This document shows, one piece after another, positions 18,425-25,693 of a stretch of 64,000 nucleotides of DNA (position 1 is the stretch's first letter; each line of letters begins with the position of its first letter). The notes under the pieces were generated by a model. The model was not told the origin of the DNA. It searched no databases and worked only from the letters and a program-made list of their open reading frames with translations. Position numbers and translations under genes: made by a program. The stretch comes from Bog-756 sp963824645 (GTDB lineage Bacteria > Actinomycetota > Acidimicrobiia > Acidimicrobiales > RAAP-2): positions 186,001 through 250,000 of the forward strand of contig CAWGQC010000009.1 in the NCBI GenBank assembly GCA_963824645.1, read 5' to 3'.

Positions 18425-19026
18425 AAAAAGGACCGGAAATGACGGTCGGCAACCGGAAGCAATCAGGCGTTATCGCAGGTCAACATTACTTCTGGGGAAG
18501 CAACCGGAATCATGCAGTTCCCGAGTTGTAGGCCAGTTTGTAGGCCAGGATCCATCCATCCCCGAAGACAGTTGGTGCCGGCCCAGCCTTGGAGGCGGCC
18601 CGCGTTACCAGGATGGGAAAGGGCAATCCTCAAGTTGCCGAGGATTCGGTAAACCTGTGCCTCGCCGTGGGATCCCGACTTCCCAGTTTCACCGGCTCAG
18701 AAATCCGAAACCAGTGCTTGGCGTGGATTGCTGAAACAAAACCTTGCACCGCTCCTCAATGATCGACAGAAACTGGAGCGTTTCAGGGCATCGCCACGTT
18801 CGATGGAAATGGCGCGGTGGCCGATTCGGTCCTGCACCCGTGCTGAGGCAATCGGCACAAGATGCCAACTACGACAGGGCCTCTGCTCCACCGAAGGGCA
18901 CGATATCGACGCGGTAGATGTCTTCCGATCCACGCCTTAGGCGCGAATCAATGTCGCGCACAAGTGAGGCGACCTGATCTCCGCTTAGGTTGTTGTCGAT
19001 TTCAAGGTGGGCGCCGGGCACTTGAC
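18425..19026. other. Left end of element C, no gene; paired 10-base motifs
   Basis: No convincing gene. The first 45 bases resemble those after scar 2. Two copies of TTGTAGGCCA at 18536-18545 and 18548-18557 are spaced by 12 bases; the same motif with the same 12-base period occurs at the other end of the element (28797-28830). I interpret them as integrase arm-type sites. Around 18897-18917 lies an inverted copy of a 20-base stretch from 10942-10962. Confidence 0.5.
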
Positions 19027-19067
19027 GCAACTAACTGGTTGCCATATAGTGGCAACCAGTTAGTTGC
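19027..19067. promoter_or_regulatory. 18-bp perfect inverted repeat, candidate operator
   Basis: Arms 19027-19044 and 19050-19067 are perfect complements around a 5-base TATAG spacer, within an AT-richer patch 30 bases upstream of the START-domain gene. The length and symmetry fit a binding site for a dimeric regulator such as TetR or ArsR; a terminator is less likely because it is not placed after any gene. Confidence 0.65.
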
Positions 19068-19097
19068 AGTATCCCATTTTTCCACAAGGAGCTCTCA

Positions 19098-19577
19098 ATG
19101 AACACCAGCACCGACTACCGCATCAGCGTCCGAATCAATGCCCCGGCTGACGTCGTATTCGACGCCGTCACCACGACGGAGGCGCTCACCGCCTGGTGGA
19201 GCCCGGTGACGGGGTCTGGCATGACGGACAGCGAACTGCGATTCCCGATGGTGGCGAATCAGCGGCCGCTTCTCATTCACGTTGACGAGGCAACCAGACC
19301 GACGACCGTCCGCTGGACCGTGACCGAGTGCACTTTCATGGAGGACTGGGTGGGCACTCAGCCGACGTTCACCATCACGCCAATCGACAACGGTTCCTGT
19401 GAGCTCATCTTCGAGCACCGTGGCCTGGACGATCGGCTCGAGTGCAAAGGGATGTGCAGCCGCAGCTGGGATCATTTCGTCGGTACCAGTCTGCGCGAGT
19501 TTGCTGAAAGTGGTACAGGCGCTCCCAACCGCAGCCCACGAGACCTCGCCCGCCGCGCCGCCGAGGAGAATCTTTGA
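19098..19577 (+). CDS. SRPBCC (AHSA1-like) ligand-binding protein
   Basis: A 159-residue START-fold protein of the AHSA1 group: the family opening (YRISVRINAPADVVFDAVTTTEALTAWWSPVTGSG) is clear, followed by the typical strand pattern and the C-terminal helix (WDHFVGTSLREFAESG). Such proteins bind a hydrophobic ligand in a cavity; no substrate is known for this subgroup, which is usually encoded next to ArsR regulators. An ATG at 19098 follows an AAGGAG site. It is the first gene after a strong palindrome and leads an apparent operon with the SRPBCC and ArsR genes at 19674 and 20095. Confidence 0.87.
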   Translation: MNTSTDYRISVRINAPADVVFDAVTTTEALTAWWSPVTGSGMTDSELRFPMVANQRPLLIHVDEATRPTTVRWTVTECTFMEDWVGTQPTFTITPIDNGSCELIFEHRGLDDRLECKGMCSRSWDHFVGTSLREFAESGTGAPNRSPRDLARRAAEENL

Positions 19578-19673
19578 TCCTGGTCCTCGGGAACTGCTCG
19601 GATTGACCGGGCGGTCCCCGGGTCGGCGACCCATGTTCGGCATAGTTCGTAGTCACCCCCAGAGGAGGAAGTC

Positions 19674-20105
19674 ATGGCGTTCCCCGACCGCATCGAACGG
19701 ACGGTGACCTTGAATCGTGCGCCGAGTGAGGTGTGGAAGGCGCTCACCACCGCTGACGGTCTGAGCGCGTGGTTCGGCGAACGAGCGACGATAGATCTTC
19801 GCCTCGGTGGCGCGGCCACGATGACCTTTGCGGGGGGCATGACCGTCGACATGCGCGTCGAGCGTGTCGAGGAGCCGACGGTGTTCGCATACACGTGGCG
19901 ACTGCCCGACCTGCCCGAGTCCGACTCCCGACGCACCTACGTCGAGTTCACCCTGGAGCCTGACGGCGACGGCACCCTGCTGCGCCTCGTCGAGTCAGGA
20001 TTCGCCCAGCTTCCCGTCGACAACCGGCGTGAGACCTACGACTCCCACGGTGAAGGCTGGTCGCGCGAGCTGGCAGAGCTCGTGGAGCACGTCGATGGCA
20101 CCTGA
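19674..20105 (+). CDS. SRPBCC (AHSA1-like) protein
   Basis: A 143-residue START-fold protein; the opening RIERTVTLNRAPSEVWKALTTADGLSAWFG and the following DLRLGGAATMTF strand pair are typical of AHSA1. A TLLRLVESGF strand and a C-terminal helix complete the fold. The ATG at 19674 has a GAGGAGG site upstream. Its last 11 bases overlap the start of the ArsR gene, the common arrangement in which the regulator is co-translated with its partner. Function unknown; ligand-binding or stress role inferred from family. Confidence 0.87.
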   Translation: MAFPDRIERTVTLNRAPSEVWKALTTADGLSAWFGERATIDLRLGGAATMTFAGGMTVDMRVERVEEPTVFAYTWRLPDLPESDSRRTYVEFTLEPDGDGTLLRLVESGFAQLPVDNRRETYDSHGEGWSRELAELVEHVDGT

Positions 20106-20427
20106 CATCGAGGCCGTCGCTGAGCAGGTCTTCGTCGCACTCGCCGATCCGACCCGCCGGACCATCCTCGCTTCCCTCGCCACAGACGGCCCGTCAACTG
20201 CCACCGATCTAGCCGCCCGACTTCCGATCACGCGGCAGGCCATCGCCAAACATCTCTTGCTCATGGCCGACGCCGGCCTCATCTCGCCCGAGCCAGGTGA
20301 ACGACGACGGATTCGCTACCGACTGAGGTCCGCACCGGTGCAGATCGCCCAGCAGTATCTCGCCGCTCTAGCCCACACGTGGGACGACCGCCTCGACGCC
20401 CTACAGCACTATCTCAAAGTGCCATGA
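20095..20427 (+). CDS. ArsR-type transcriptional regulator
   Basis: A 110-residue winged-helix protein: ALADPTRRTILASLA, then the HTH (TATDLAARLPITRQAIAKHLLLMADAGLI) and a wing with basic residues (PGERRRIRYRL). No Cys pair of a metal sensor is present, so it belongs to the metal-independent ArsR group paired with AHSA1 proteins. Its ATG lies inside the 3' end of the upstream START gene. It may bind the 18-bp palindrome at 19027, an inference. Confidence 0.88.
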   Translation: MAPDIEAVAEQVFVALADPTRRTILASLATDGPSTATDLAARLPITRQAIAKHLLLMADAGLISPEPGERRRIRYRLRSAPVQIAQQYLAALAHTWDDRLDALQHYLKVP

Positions 20428-20898
20428 CGGCACCAGCGACGCTGCCACCAACCGGGACGTTCGACGACTAAATCTGTGCCATTCGCAGTTCCGTTTTCTC
20501 GAAGACGGGTCTGAGACCCTTCTTTCGAAGGACACGCCGCTCCGCCGCACTCGATGGTGGGTACCAGCCCAACTATCGACAATCTCTCCTCCCTGAAAGG
20601 TTAGGGACCGGCCCTCGACGATACCGATCCAGCTTGCACCGTTCTCTCAGGCGCCTGCGTCCGATAGATGCGAACCTAAAGAAACGGGACTGGGGCTTTG
20701 GGCATGCCTATCTTGCTCAGGTCTTAGTTACCCCATGTCCTCTGTGCGGGTGCGAATGATGGCCACCCAGCAAGAATCCTCGGTTCAGAGTGATGTTGCC
20801 CGATTTGTGGCCCATGCGGGGCAGCGCTCTCTGTTGCAACCTCCCCTGTTCAGCCGACGATCCTCAGATGCGTCGAAGTGAAAGGCAGTCGCCCTCGT
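20428..20898. other. Gene-free stretch
   Basis: No supported gene between the ArsR gene and the convergent MerR gene. The base composition is more AT-rich than the flanks. I see no RNA gene. Confidence 0.4.
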
Positions 20899-21300
20899 CT
20901 AGATCCTGGAGTGTGTCTGCCCCCCATCCCTCCGGCGACGGCGTGGTGCGGACGCCTGCTGACGGGTCTCATCGAGTTGGCTCTGTAGCTCTTGGTTGAC
21001 GGCCTGGAGGGCCAAAACGGCAGCGATGCCGGCAAGATTGAGGCCGTCGTCGAGAAGCCGGGCGATCTGGCGGAGGCGAACCAGGTCGTCGTCGCTGTAG
21101 CGGCGGGTTCCACCTTGGCTGCGGGCTGGATTGATCAAGCCCCGGGTCTCGTAGAGCCGGAGGTTCTGGGGAGCACTGCCCACAAGCTCGGCAGCCACCG
21201 AGATTCCGTACAGGCCCAGGGTCGCATCGGGACGCTCCTCGAACCCCGGCAATCGACTCTTCGGAATTTCGGCAAAACCACTTGCATCGGACATGGCCAT
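20899..21300 (-). CDS. MerR-type regulator (HspR-like position)
   Basis: A 133-residue MerR-family protein: LYGISVAAELVGSAPQNLRLYE is the HTH, RGLINPARSQGGTRRYSDDDL the wing, followed by a dimerisation helix (LNLAGIAAVLALQAVNQELQSQL) and a basic tail. There are no Cys residues for metal binding. HspR regulators of chaperones share this layout, and the divergent neighbour is an Hsp20 gene, so it probably represses or tunes that gene. A palindrome lies directly at its start. Confidence 0.85.
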   Translation of the reverse strand: MAMSDASGFAEIPKSRLPGFEERPDATLGLYGISVAAELVGSAPQNLRLYETRGLINPARSQGGTRRYSDDDLVRLRQIARLLDDGLNLAGIAAVLALQAVNQELQSQLDETRQQASAPRRRRRDGGQTHSRI

Positions 21301-21303
21301 CAG

Positions 21304-21322
21304 GATATAACAAATCTATATC
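21304..21322. promoter_or_regulatory. Candidate MerR/HspR operator
   Basis: GATATA and TATATC (21304-21309 and 21317-21322) form an inverted repeat with a 7-base spacer immediately before the MerR start and between the two divergent genes. The position suits autoregulation and control of Hsp20. Confidence 0.5.
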
Positions 21323-21381
21323 AACTACCAGAGATCCGGGGACGCAGAAAGGACGCCCCCGGCCGGAAAAGGAGGTGCATC

Positions 21382-21858
21382 ATGCTTGTTCGTTCCGATC
21401 CATTCCGGCAGTTCGACCGGTTGACCGACCACGTGTTCGGAACCGTTGCCCGTCCAGCGGCCATGCCCATGGATGCTTGGCGTGACGGCAATGAGTTCGT
21501 CGTCGAATTCGACCTGCCGGGAATCGACCCGGCCAGCATCGACCTCGACGTGGAGCGAAATGTGCTGACCGTCCGGGCCGAGCGTCGGACAGCAACCGGG
21601 CCCGAAGTCGAGTTGGTGGCCTCGGAGCGTACGAGAGGCGTGTTCAGCCGACAGGTCATTCTTGGCGACGCGCTCGACACTAGTGGGATCACCGCCGCCT
21701 ACAACAGTGGCGTGCTCCGGCTCACGATCCCGGTGGCGGAACGGGCCAAGCCCCGCAAAATTACCGTCACCACCGACGAGCAAGGTGCCGTGTCGTCCGC
21801 CGGGGACTCCCAGGTGATCTCGGCCACTGCTCAGAATCGCCAGCCAGTCTCTGCGTGA
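21382..21858 (+). CDS. Hsp20 small heat-shock protein
   Basis: A 158-residue alpha-crystallin-domain chaperone. After a short N-terminal arm (DPFRQFDRLTDHVFG) the domain runs from PMDAWRDGNEFVVEFDLPGIDP to PRKITVTTDE, with the conserved GVLRLTIPVAE strand near its end. It holds unfolding proteins in the cytoplasm under heat stress. The ATG at 21382 has a near-perfect ribosome site (AAAGGAGGTG). It faces away from the MerR regulator, the classic layout of an HspR-controlled sHsp. The upstream open frame is not coding. Confidence 0.92.
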   Translation: MLVRSDPFRQFDRLTDHVFGTVARPAAMPMDAWRDGNEFVVEFDLPGIDPASIDLDVERNVLTVRAERRTATGPEVELVASERTRGVFSRQVILGDALDTSGITAAYNSGVLRLTIPVAERAKPRKITVTTDEQGAVSSAGDSQVISATAQNRQPVSA

Positions 21859-21864
21859 TCCGTC

Positions 21865-22155
21865 ATGCTCACGCAGAGATCCGTCGTGGGGGCAAGGGAT
21901 GAGTTCCTTGCCGTAGTGCTGGCCGATCCGGAGCTACTCGACCTGGCCTTCGCCGAGGTGGTCGCCTCATGGGAGGCTGATCCACCGCGGCCACCGGATC
22001 ACACGCTGGTGGCCACTTCGGAGCGGCGAACTCCACGGTCGAAGGTGTGGCGAGCGCTCTACGACCGCCAGTGCTGGCCTGCATGGCTGCGGGCCATCCC
22101 CCGACCCAGAGTGGCCCGGTCGCCTCCGGAGCAATCGATGGTGGGTCGCTTCTGA
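21865..22155 (+). CDS. Hypothetical protein after Hsp20
   Basis: A 96-residue protein starting six bases after the Hsp20 stop. The first 43 residues form amphipathic helices (DEFLAVVLADPELLDLAFAEVVASWE); the remainder is basic and rich in Pro and Arg. Similar short proteins of unknown function are common in actinobacteria. The tight spacing suggests it is co-expressed with Hsp20. No function can be given. Confidence 0.5.
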   Translation: MLTQRSVVGARDEFLAVVLADPELLDLAFAEVVASWEADPPRPPDHTLVATSERRTPRSKVWRALYDRQCWPAWLRAIPRPRVARSPPEQSMVGRF

Positions 22156-22512
22156 GGAGGCATCGGCCCGAAGGCCCGGTCCCAACAAGCCCCAATGGAA
22201 CCGTCAGAGGAGGTGGTGACTTCCCAAACGAACAGACTCTGATTTACGAATGCAGGCTCGGCGGAGCCGATGACAACGTGGACGATCCGCACGATTGGCG
22301 CCAGCAGAGGCACCACACAACCTTGGGGTGACTACCCAGTACCACAGTCAGTGTTCCAGTCGCCGAGAGCCAAACGATCAAGAGGTGCCGCCCGGCTCGA
22401 CCAGGAGCCGGGCGGTACCTCTTGACTTCACGTCGACCTGCCAAGAAACTGAGGCGGTGCCAAGCACAGACCTGATTCAGATGTTTAGGTTGGCGGGTTT
22501 CTCGCCGGTCCG
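22156..22512. other. Gene-free stretch with hairpin
   Basis: No gene between the hypothetical gene and the convergent YciI gene; the only clear structure is the hairpin at 22378-22425. Confidence 0.4.
22378..22425. terminator. 20-bp hairpin, probably a bidirectional terminator
   Basis: Arms 22378-22397 and 22406-22425 pair with one G-T wobble around an 8-base loop. It lies between convergent genes (ends at 22155 and 22513) and likely stops transcription from both sides. Confidence 0.7.
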
Positions 22513-22815
22513 TCAGCCTTGGCGAACGAACCCCGCAAGCATCTTTCCAGCCTCCAACGTGGCAGTCCGTGTTGTTACGACAGGATCCTTGGCGGCGAAC
22601 GAACGTAGTTCGTCCTCATCCTCGGACTCGACGACGGCAAGCCCCCACGAACCTGTTTTGTCAAGAACTGGTCCAAACACCACCATCTGGCCCGAATCGA
22701 TCAAGGGCTGGCAGTGTGCAGCATGCCGACCCATGATCTCCCGCTCCTCGTCGGTCATGTCTACGGCGAACGTCGGGCGAGGAGTTTGCAGCCGGAGCAC
22801 GTAAGTACCCACCAC
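22513..22815 (-). CDS. YciI family protein
   Basis: A 100-residue YciI-like protein of ferredoxin-like fold: YVLRLQTPRPTF, then the conserved MGRHAAHCQPLIDSGQMVVFGPV segment carrying the family's His, and LAVVESEDEDELRSF. YciI domains are found in small enzymes and dehydrochlorinase-like proteins; no function is proven here. It is 5 bases downstream of the SRPBCC gene, so it belongs to the ArsR-SRPBCC-YciI operon. Confidence 0.83.
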   Translation of the reverse strand: MVGTYVLRLQTPRPTFAVDMTDEEREIMGRHAAHCQPLIDSGQMVVFGPVLDKTGSWGLAVVESEDEDELRSFAAKDPVVTTRTATLEAGKMLAGFVRQG

Positions 22816-22820
22816 TCGAC

Positions 22821-23312
22821 CTAGGCGGACCGAGGCGTCGCTGCCGCTGCGGCAAACCGAGTGAGTCCTTGCTGCCAGCCGTCAGGTGATCCCACACCGT
22901 GACGCATCTGCTCCCAGCCGGGACCGTGCCGGTCGAGATGGCGGTGGGCGAGTTCGACTCGGGTCGTGGTGGGGCCCTCGGGAAGGAACGAGACCTCGAT
23001 CTCACTTACCTTGGTGGCGTCGGATTCGAGTTGCCACTGCAAGTTGATGTTCCAGGTGATGACGAACCGATGCGGGGGATCGTACACAAGTACCTGACCC
23101 CAACGACACTCGGACCCGTCAGTGGCCCGGTCGTAGACGGCACCACCGACATGCGGCTCAAAGACCATCTCGGCCAGCTCGCCCTGCAGAATGTGGTGAT
23201 CGGGCGGCCACCAGCTTCCGATGCCTTCGGTGAACACCGAGAAGGCGTGTTCTTGCGATGCCGAGACGACCACTGAGGTCCGAACGGCTGTGTCAGCGAC
23301 TTGAAACGTCAT
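22821..23312 (-). CDS. SRPBCC (AHSA1-like) protein
   Basis: From the ATG at 23312 (AGGAGG site 6 bases upstream) a 163-residue START-fold protein: TSVVVSASQEHAFSVFTEGIGSWWPP, central strands EMVFEPHVGGAVYDRATDG and PPHRFVITWNI, and a C-terminal helix (HGPGWEQMRHGVGSPDGW). Its start overlaps the ArsR gene by 20 bases, so it is co-translated with the regulator. The longer open frame upstream to 23600 is the ArsR gene in another frame. Ligand unknown. Confidence 0.88.
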   Translation of the reverse strand: MTFQVADTAVRTSVVVSASQEHAFSVFTEGIGSWWPPDHHILQGELAEMVFEPHVGGAVYDRATDGSECRWGQVLVYDPPHRFVITWNINLQWQLESDATKVSEIEVSFLPEGPTTTRVELAHRHLDRHGPGWEQMRHGVGSPDGWQQGLTRFAAAAATPRSA

Positions 23313-23625
23313 GAGTTCCTCCTGGGCTTTCGACAACGTTTTTGAACGAGGACAGTGCGAGGTTCCAAAAGCGCTCGAGGTAAGAGCGCAGCTCGGCGAC
23401 TCCCGACGGGTCAACCTGGTAGAGGCGTCTAGTTCCCTCGGGCCGGTCCACCACGAGTCCGACGTCTTTGAGCACCTTGAGATGCTGGGACACCGCAGGC
23501 CGAGATACCGGTAGGTGGCCTGCGAGTTCTCCAACAGCAAGCGGCTGTTCAGCGAGCAGCTCGAAGATGGCAAGCCGAGTTGGGTCGGCCAGGACGCCAA
23601 GGGGAGAGCGTTTGTAAGTCTTCAC
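23293..23625 (-). CDS. ArsR-type transcriptional regulator
   Basis: A 110-residue winged-helix regulator: LGVLADPTRLAIFELLAEQPL, HTH (VGELAGHLPVSRPAVSQHLKVLKDVGLV), and the wing (RPEGTRRLYQVDP). It has no metal-binding Cys motif. The GTG start at 23625 lies inside a repeated GTAAGT/ACTTAC palindrome region, so it probably represses itself and the SRPBCC and YciI genes behind it. Confidence 0.88.
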   Translation of the reverse strand: MKTYKRSPLGVLADPTRLAIFELLAEQPLAVGELAGHLPVSRPAVSQHLKVLKDVGLVVDRPEGTRRLYQVDPSGVAELRSYLERFWNLALSSFKNVVESPGGTHDVSSR

Positions 23626-23629
23626 TTAC
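23614..23629. promoter_or_regulatory. ArsR operator candidate (6-4-6 palindrome)
   Basis: GTAAGT (23614-23619) and ACTTAC (23624-23629) are perfect complements with a 4-base spacer; a second ACTTAC/GTAAGT pair with 1-base spacer follows to 23636, and another ACTTAC begins at 23641. It overlaps the ArsR start. Confidence 0.6.
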
Positions 23630-23675
23630 CGTAAGTTACCACTTACCTTTGGAGTCGTCAACTGCTGAGGGCCGA

Positions 23676-24518
23676 TCACTCATGCCAGGCGAATGGGGTT
23701 CCTCGCCCCGTTTCGGAATAGGCCCTCAGGCTGGGTAGGAAGTGTTCCCAGCCGGCTTGGCATTGCTCATAACAGTCGAGCGCTGGAACGAGCCCTATGT
23801 GCCGGAACTTGAGAACCGTGAGCGCGGCTTCGCGTTCGCTGAGCTCCAAGGCGACCTTGGTGCCGTTCCAGTCGGGCAAGCCCGTGTGGCTGAGGCAGGT
23901 CCACGCCACCGATGTTGGCGCAACCACGGTGTCGACCCGCCAGGTGATCGTTTCGTCCAGGCCCGCAAACCCAAGTGAGAATTTTGAACCCGGCAGGCCA
24001 GATCCTGTTGCGCTTGATGCCCACCATCCAACGAGGCCCTCCAGGCTGGTAAGGGCTTCGAAGACCCGGCGGCAAGTGGCATGAATGACAATCTCGGCTT
24101 CGTATCCGTCGCCTGCTAACGAGTCAAGCGCCTCGGATTCGCCGACGCCATTAGCTGCTCGACCTAAGTCGCCCGGCCGTAACGGAGCAGTGTCGTGGAT
24201 CTGGCGAAGACGCACGATCTTGCCGTCGTCAATCGTGAAGTGCTCGACCATCCGCATCGTTCCGAGACCGGTTACGTCCATGTCGTAGAGGATCATGGCC
24301 TCGTCGCGGCCGGCCAATTCGGAGAGGACGTCGACAGACACGACGTCGCTACCGAATCGAACCAGTGCTTCGGCAAAGGCCTCAGGCGTGGCGTAGCTGT
24401 TGATCGGCACCTCGACTTGAAGCGAAGGTGCGAGCAGGGAAACTGCCTCGTCAAATCGCTTGGTGGTCCAAGCCCGGTGATACGCGTCGACGACTCTCAG
24501 TGTTTCTGCCATTGGCAT
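23676..24518 (-). CDS. SnoaL-like plus AHSA1 fusion protein
   Basis: From the ATG at 24518 (AGGAGC 7 bases upstream) a 280-residue protein with two domains. Residues about 1-115 are a SnoaL-like/NTF2-fold domain (RVVDAYHRAWTTKRFDEAVSLL, MVEHFTIDDGKIVRLRQ). Residues about 140-280 are a START domain (AEIVIHATCRRVFEALTSLEGLVGWW, and the C-terminal CYEQCQAGWEHFLPSLRAYSE helix). Both folds bind small hydrophobic molecules, so the fusion may bind or convert one; which is unknown. It is divergent from the ArsR gene at 24604 with an operator-like palindrome between them. The frame is open to 24716 but without a ribosome site. Confidence 0.8.
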   Translation of the reverse strand: MPMAETLRVVDAYHRAWTTKRFDEAVSLLAPSLQVEVPINSYATPEAFAEALVRFGSDVVSVDVLSELAGRDEAMILYDMDVTGLGTMRMVEHFTIDDGKIVRLRQIHDTAPLRPGDLGRAANGVGESEALDSLAGDGYEAEIVIHATCRRVFEALTSLEGLVGWWASSATGSGLPGSKFSLGFAGLDETITWRVDTVVAPTSVAWTCLSHTGLPDWNGTKVALELSEREAALTVLKFRHIGLVPALDCYEQCQAGWEHFLPSLRAYSETGRGTPFAWHE

Positions 24519-24560
24519 TGGTCGCTCCTTCACTCTCTGGCTGTCTTCAAGGATTACCAT

Positions 24561-24576
24561 ACAAGTTTCTACTTGT
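24561..24576. promoter_or_regulatory. ArsR operator candidate between divergent genes
   Basis: ACAAGT (24561-24566) and ACTTGT (24571-24576) are a perfect 6-4-6 palindrome, the same geometry as at 23614 but a different sequence. It lies between the divergent SnoaL-AHSA1 and ArsR genes. A weaker pair (TACCAT and TTGGTA) surrounds it. Confidence 0.6.
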
Positions 24577-24603
24577 ACAAGCGAATCTTGGTATGATGGA
24601 GCT

Positions 24604-24918
24604 GTGACCGCTGAAGCCGCCCTTGTCGCGCTAGCCGAACCGAGGCGTCGAGCCATGCTCATGCTGGTGCGAGATGAGCCCCGTTCGGTGAATGAGATCG
24701 CAGCACAGTTCGACATCAGCCAACAGGCCGTCTCTCAGCACCTCCGCGTACTGAAAGACGCCGGCTTGGTGGCGGTGCATCCCGATGGCTCACGCCGCCT
24801 CTATGCGATACGGCCAGAGGGTCTCGCAGGGGTCGAAGAGTTCTTGTCAGAGTTCTGGCCCGAGAGCCTTGGTCGGCTCAAGTCGACGATCGAATCCAAG
24901 AAACGCCGTGGTCGCTGA
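24604..24918 (+). CDS. ArsR-type transcriptional regulator
   Basis: A 104-residue winged-helix protein: ALVALAEPRRRAMLMLVRDEP, HTH (NEIAAQFDISQQAVSQHLRVLKDAGLV) and wing (HPDGSRRLYAIRP), then a C-terminal helix common to AHSA1-linked ArsR proteins (EEFLSEFWPESLGRLKSTIE). No metal ligands. GTG start at 24604. The SRPBCC gene starts within its last 11 bases, and TfoX-like and VOC genes follow: a four-gene operon. Confidence 0.88.
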   Translation: MTAEAALVALAEPRRRAMLMLVRDEPRSVNEIAAQFDISQQAVSQHLRVLKDAGLVAVHPDGSRRLYAIRPEGLAGVEEFLSEFWPESLGRLKSTIESKKRRGR

Positions 24919-25336
24919 ACCAATCCGAGCGTCCGTGGTCGTGGATGCGGAACCGGCCGAGGTGTACGAGTACTTCACCGTGGCCGAGGCGATGGTGCTG
25001 TGGATGGGCCAATTCTCCTTGCTTGACCCGGTGCCAGGAGGCGAGTTCGCCGTCGACGTCAACGGCGCGTCAGTGCGGGGTCGATTCGTCGAGCTCGATC
25101 CGCCACATCGACTCGTCTTCACCTGGGGGTTCATCGATTCTGAGGTACTGCCGCCCGAGACGAGCACCGTTGAGGTGCTCTTGAGACCTGAGGACGGTGG
25201 AACACGCGTCGACATCGTCCACAGCAATCTGCCTCGGGACGAAGCAGCCAAGCATGCACCGGGTTGGCGTCATTTCCTACAGGAGCTGGCAAGGGTCGCC
25301 CCCCCTTGTCATGGACAGAGTGCTGAGGGTCGGTGA
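24908..25336 (+). CDS. SRPBCC (AHSA1-like) protein
   Basis: A 142-residue START-fold protein: IRASVVVDAEPAEVYEYFTVAEAMVLWMG, PGGEFAVDVNGASVRGRFVE, PPHRLVFTWGF and the C-terminal APGWRHFLQELARVA helix. The GTG start at 24908 overlaps the ArsR stop, and its own stop overlaps the next GTG by 4 bases. Ligand unknown. Confidence 0.85.
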   Translation: MVAEPIRASVVVDAEPAEVYEYFTVAEAMVLWMGQFSLLDPVPGGEFAVDVNGASVRGRFVELDPPHRLVFTWGFIDSEVLPPETSTVEVLLRPEDGGTRVDIVHSNLPRDEAAKHAPGWRHFLQELARVAPPCHGQSAEGR

Positions 25337-25674
25337 GCCCGGAAGAGCGCTTCGACGAGCTGGTCGTCGCATTCGCCCAAGATCCCCAAGTCATCCGGCC
25401 GGGCGAGGGACGTGGCTTCGGTTCGAACGCCCTGCGCGTCCGAGGAAGGGTGTTTGCGATGTTGGTACGGGGTCAACTCGTCGTGAAGCTGCCTCCGGGG
25501 CGGGTCAATTCGCTCGTGAGCTCAGGGGATGGGGGCAGATTCGATGCCAACAAGGGAATTCCGATGAAGGAGTGGTTCACCGTGGATCGGGAATCTGATC
25601 TGAAGTGGGAATCGGTCGCTCGCGAAGCGATGGCATTCGTGTCACCGACACTGTCCGAAGGAGGAGGATCTTGA
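25333..25674 (+). CDS. TfoX N-terminal domain-like protein
   Basis: A 113-residue protein with the alpha-beta layout of the TfoX-N/MmcQ-like group: a short helix (PEERFDELVVAFAQ), then the strand pair FGSNALRVRGRVFAMLVRGQLVVKLPPGRV, and a late EWFTVDRESDLKWESVAREAMAFV segment. Stand-alone members are frequent in ArsR/AHSA1 operons and have no established role; this is not the competence regulator Sxy. GTG start overlapping the previous TGA. Confidence 0.75.
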   Translation: MSPEERFDELVVAFAQDPQVIRPGEGRGFGSNALRVRGRVFAMLVRGQLVVKLPPGRVNSLVSSGDGGRFDANKGIPMKEWFTVDRESDLKWESVAREAMAFVSPTLSEGGGS

Positions 25675-25693
25675 CCGGCGGGGGGCGGGGATC

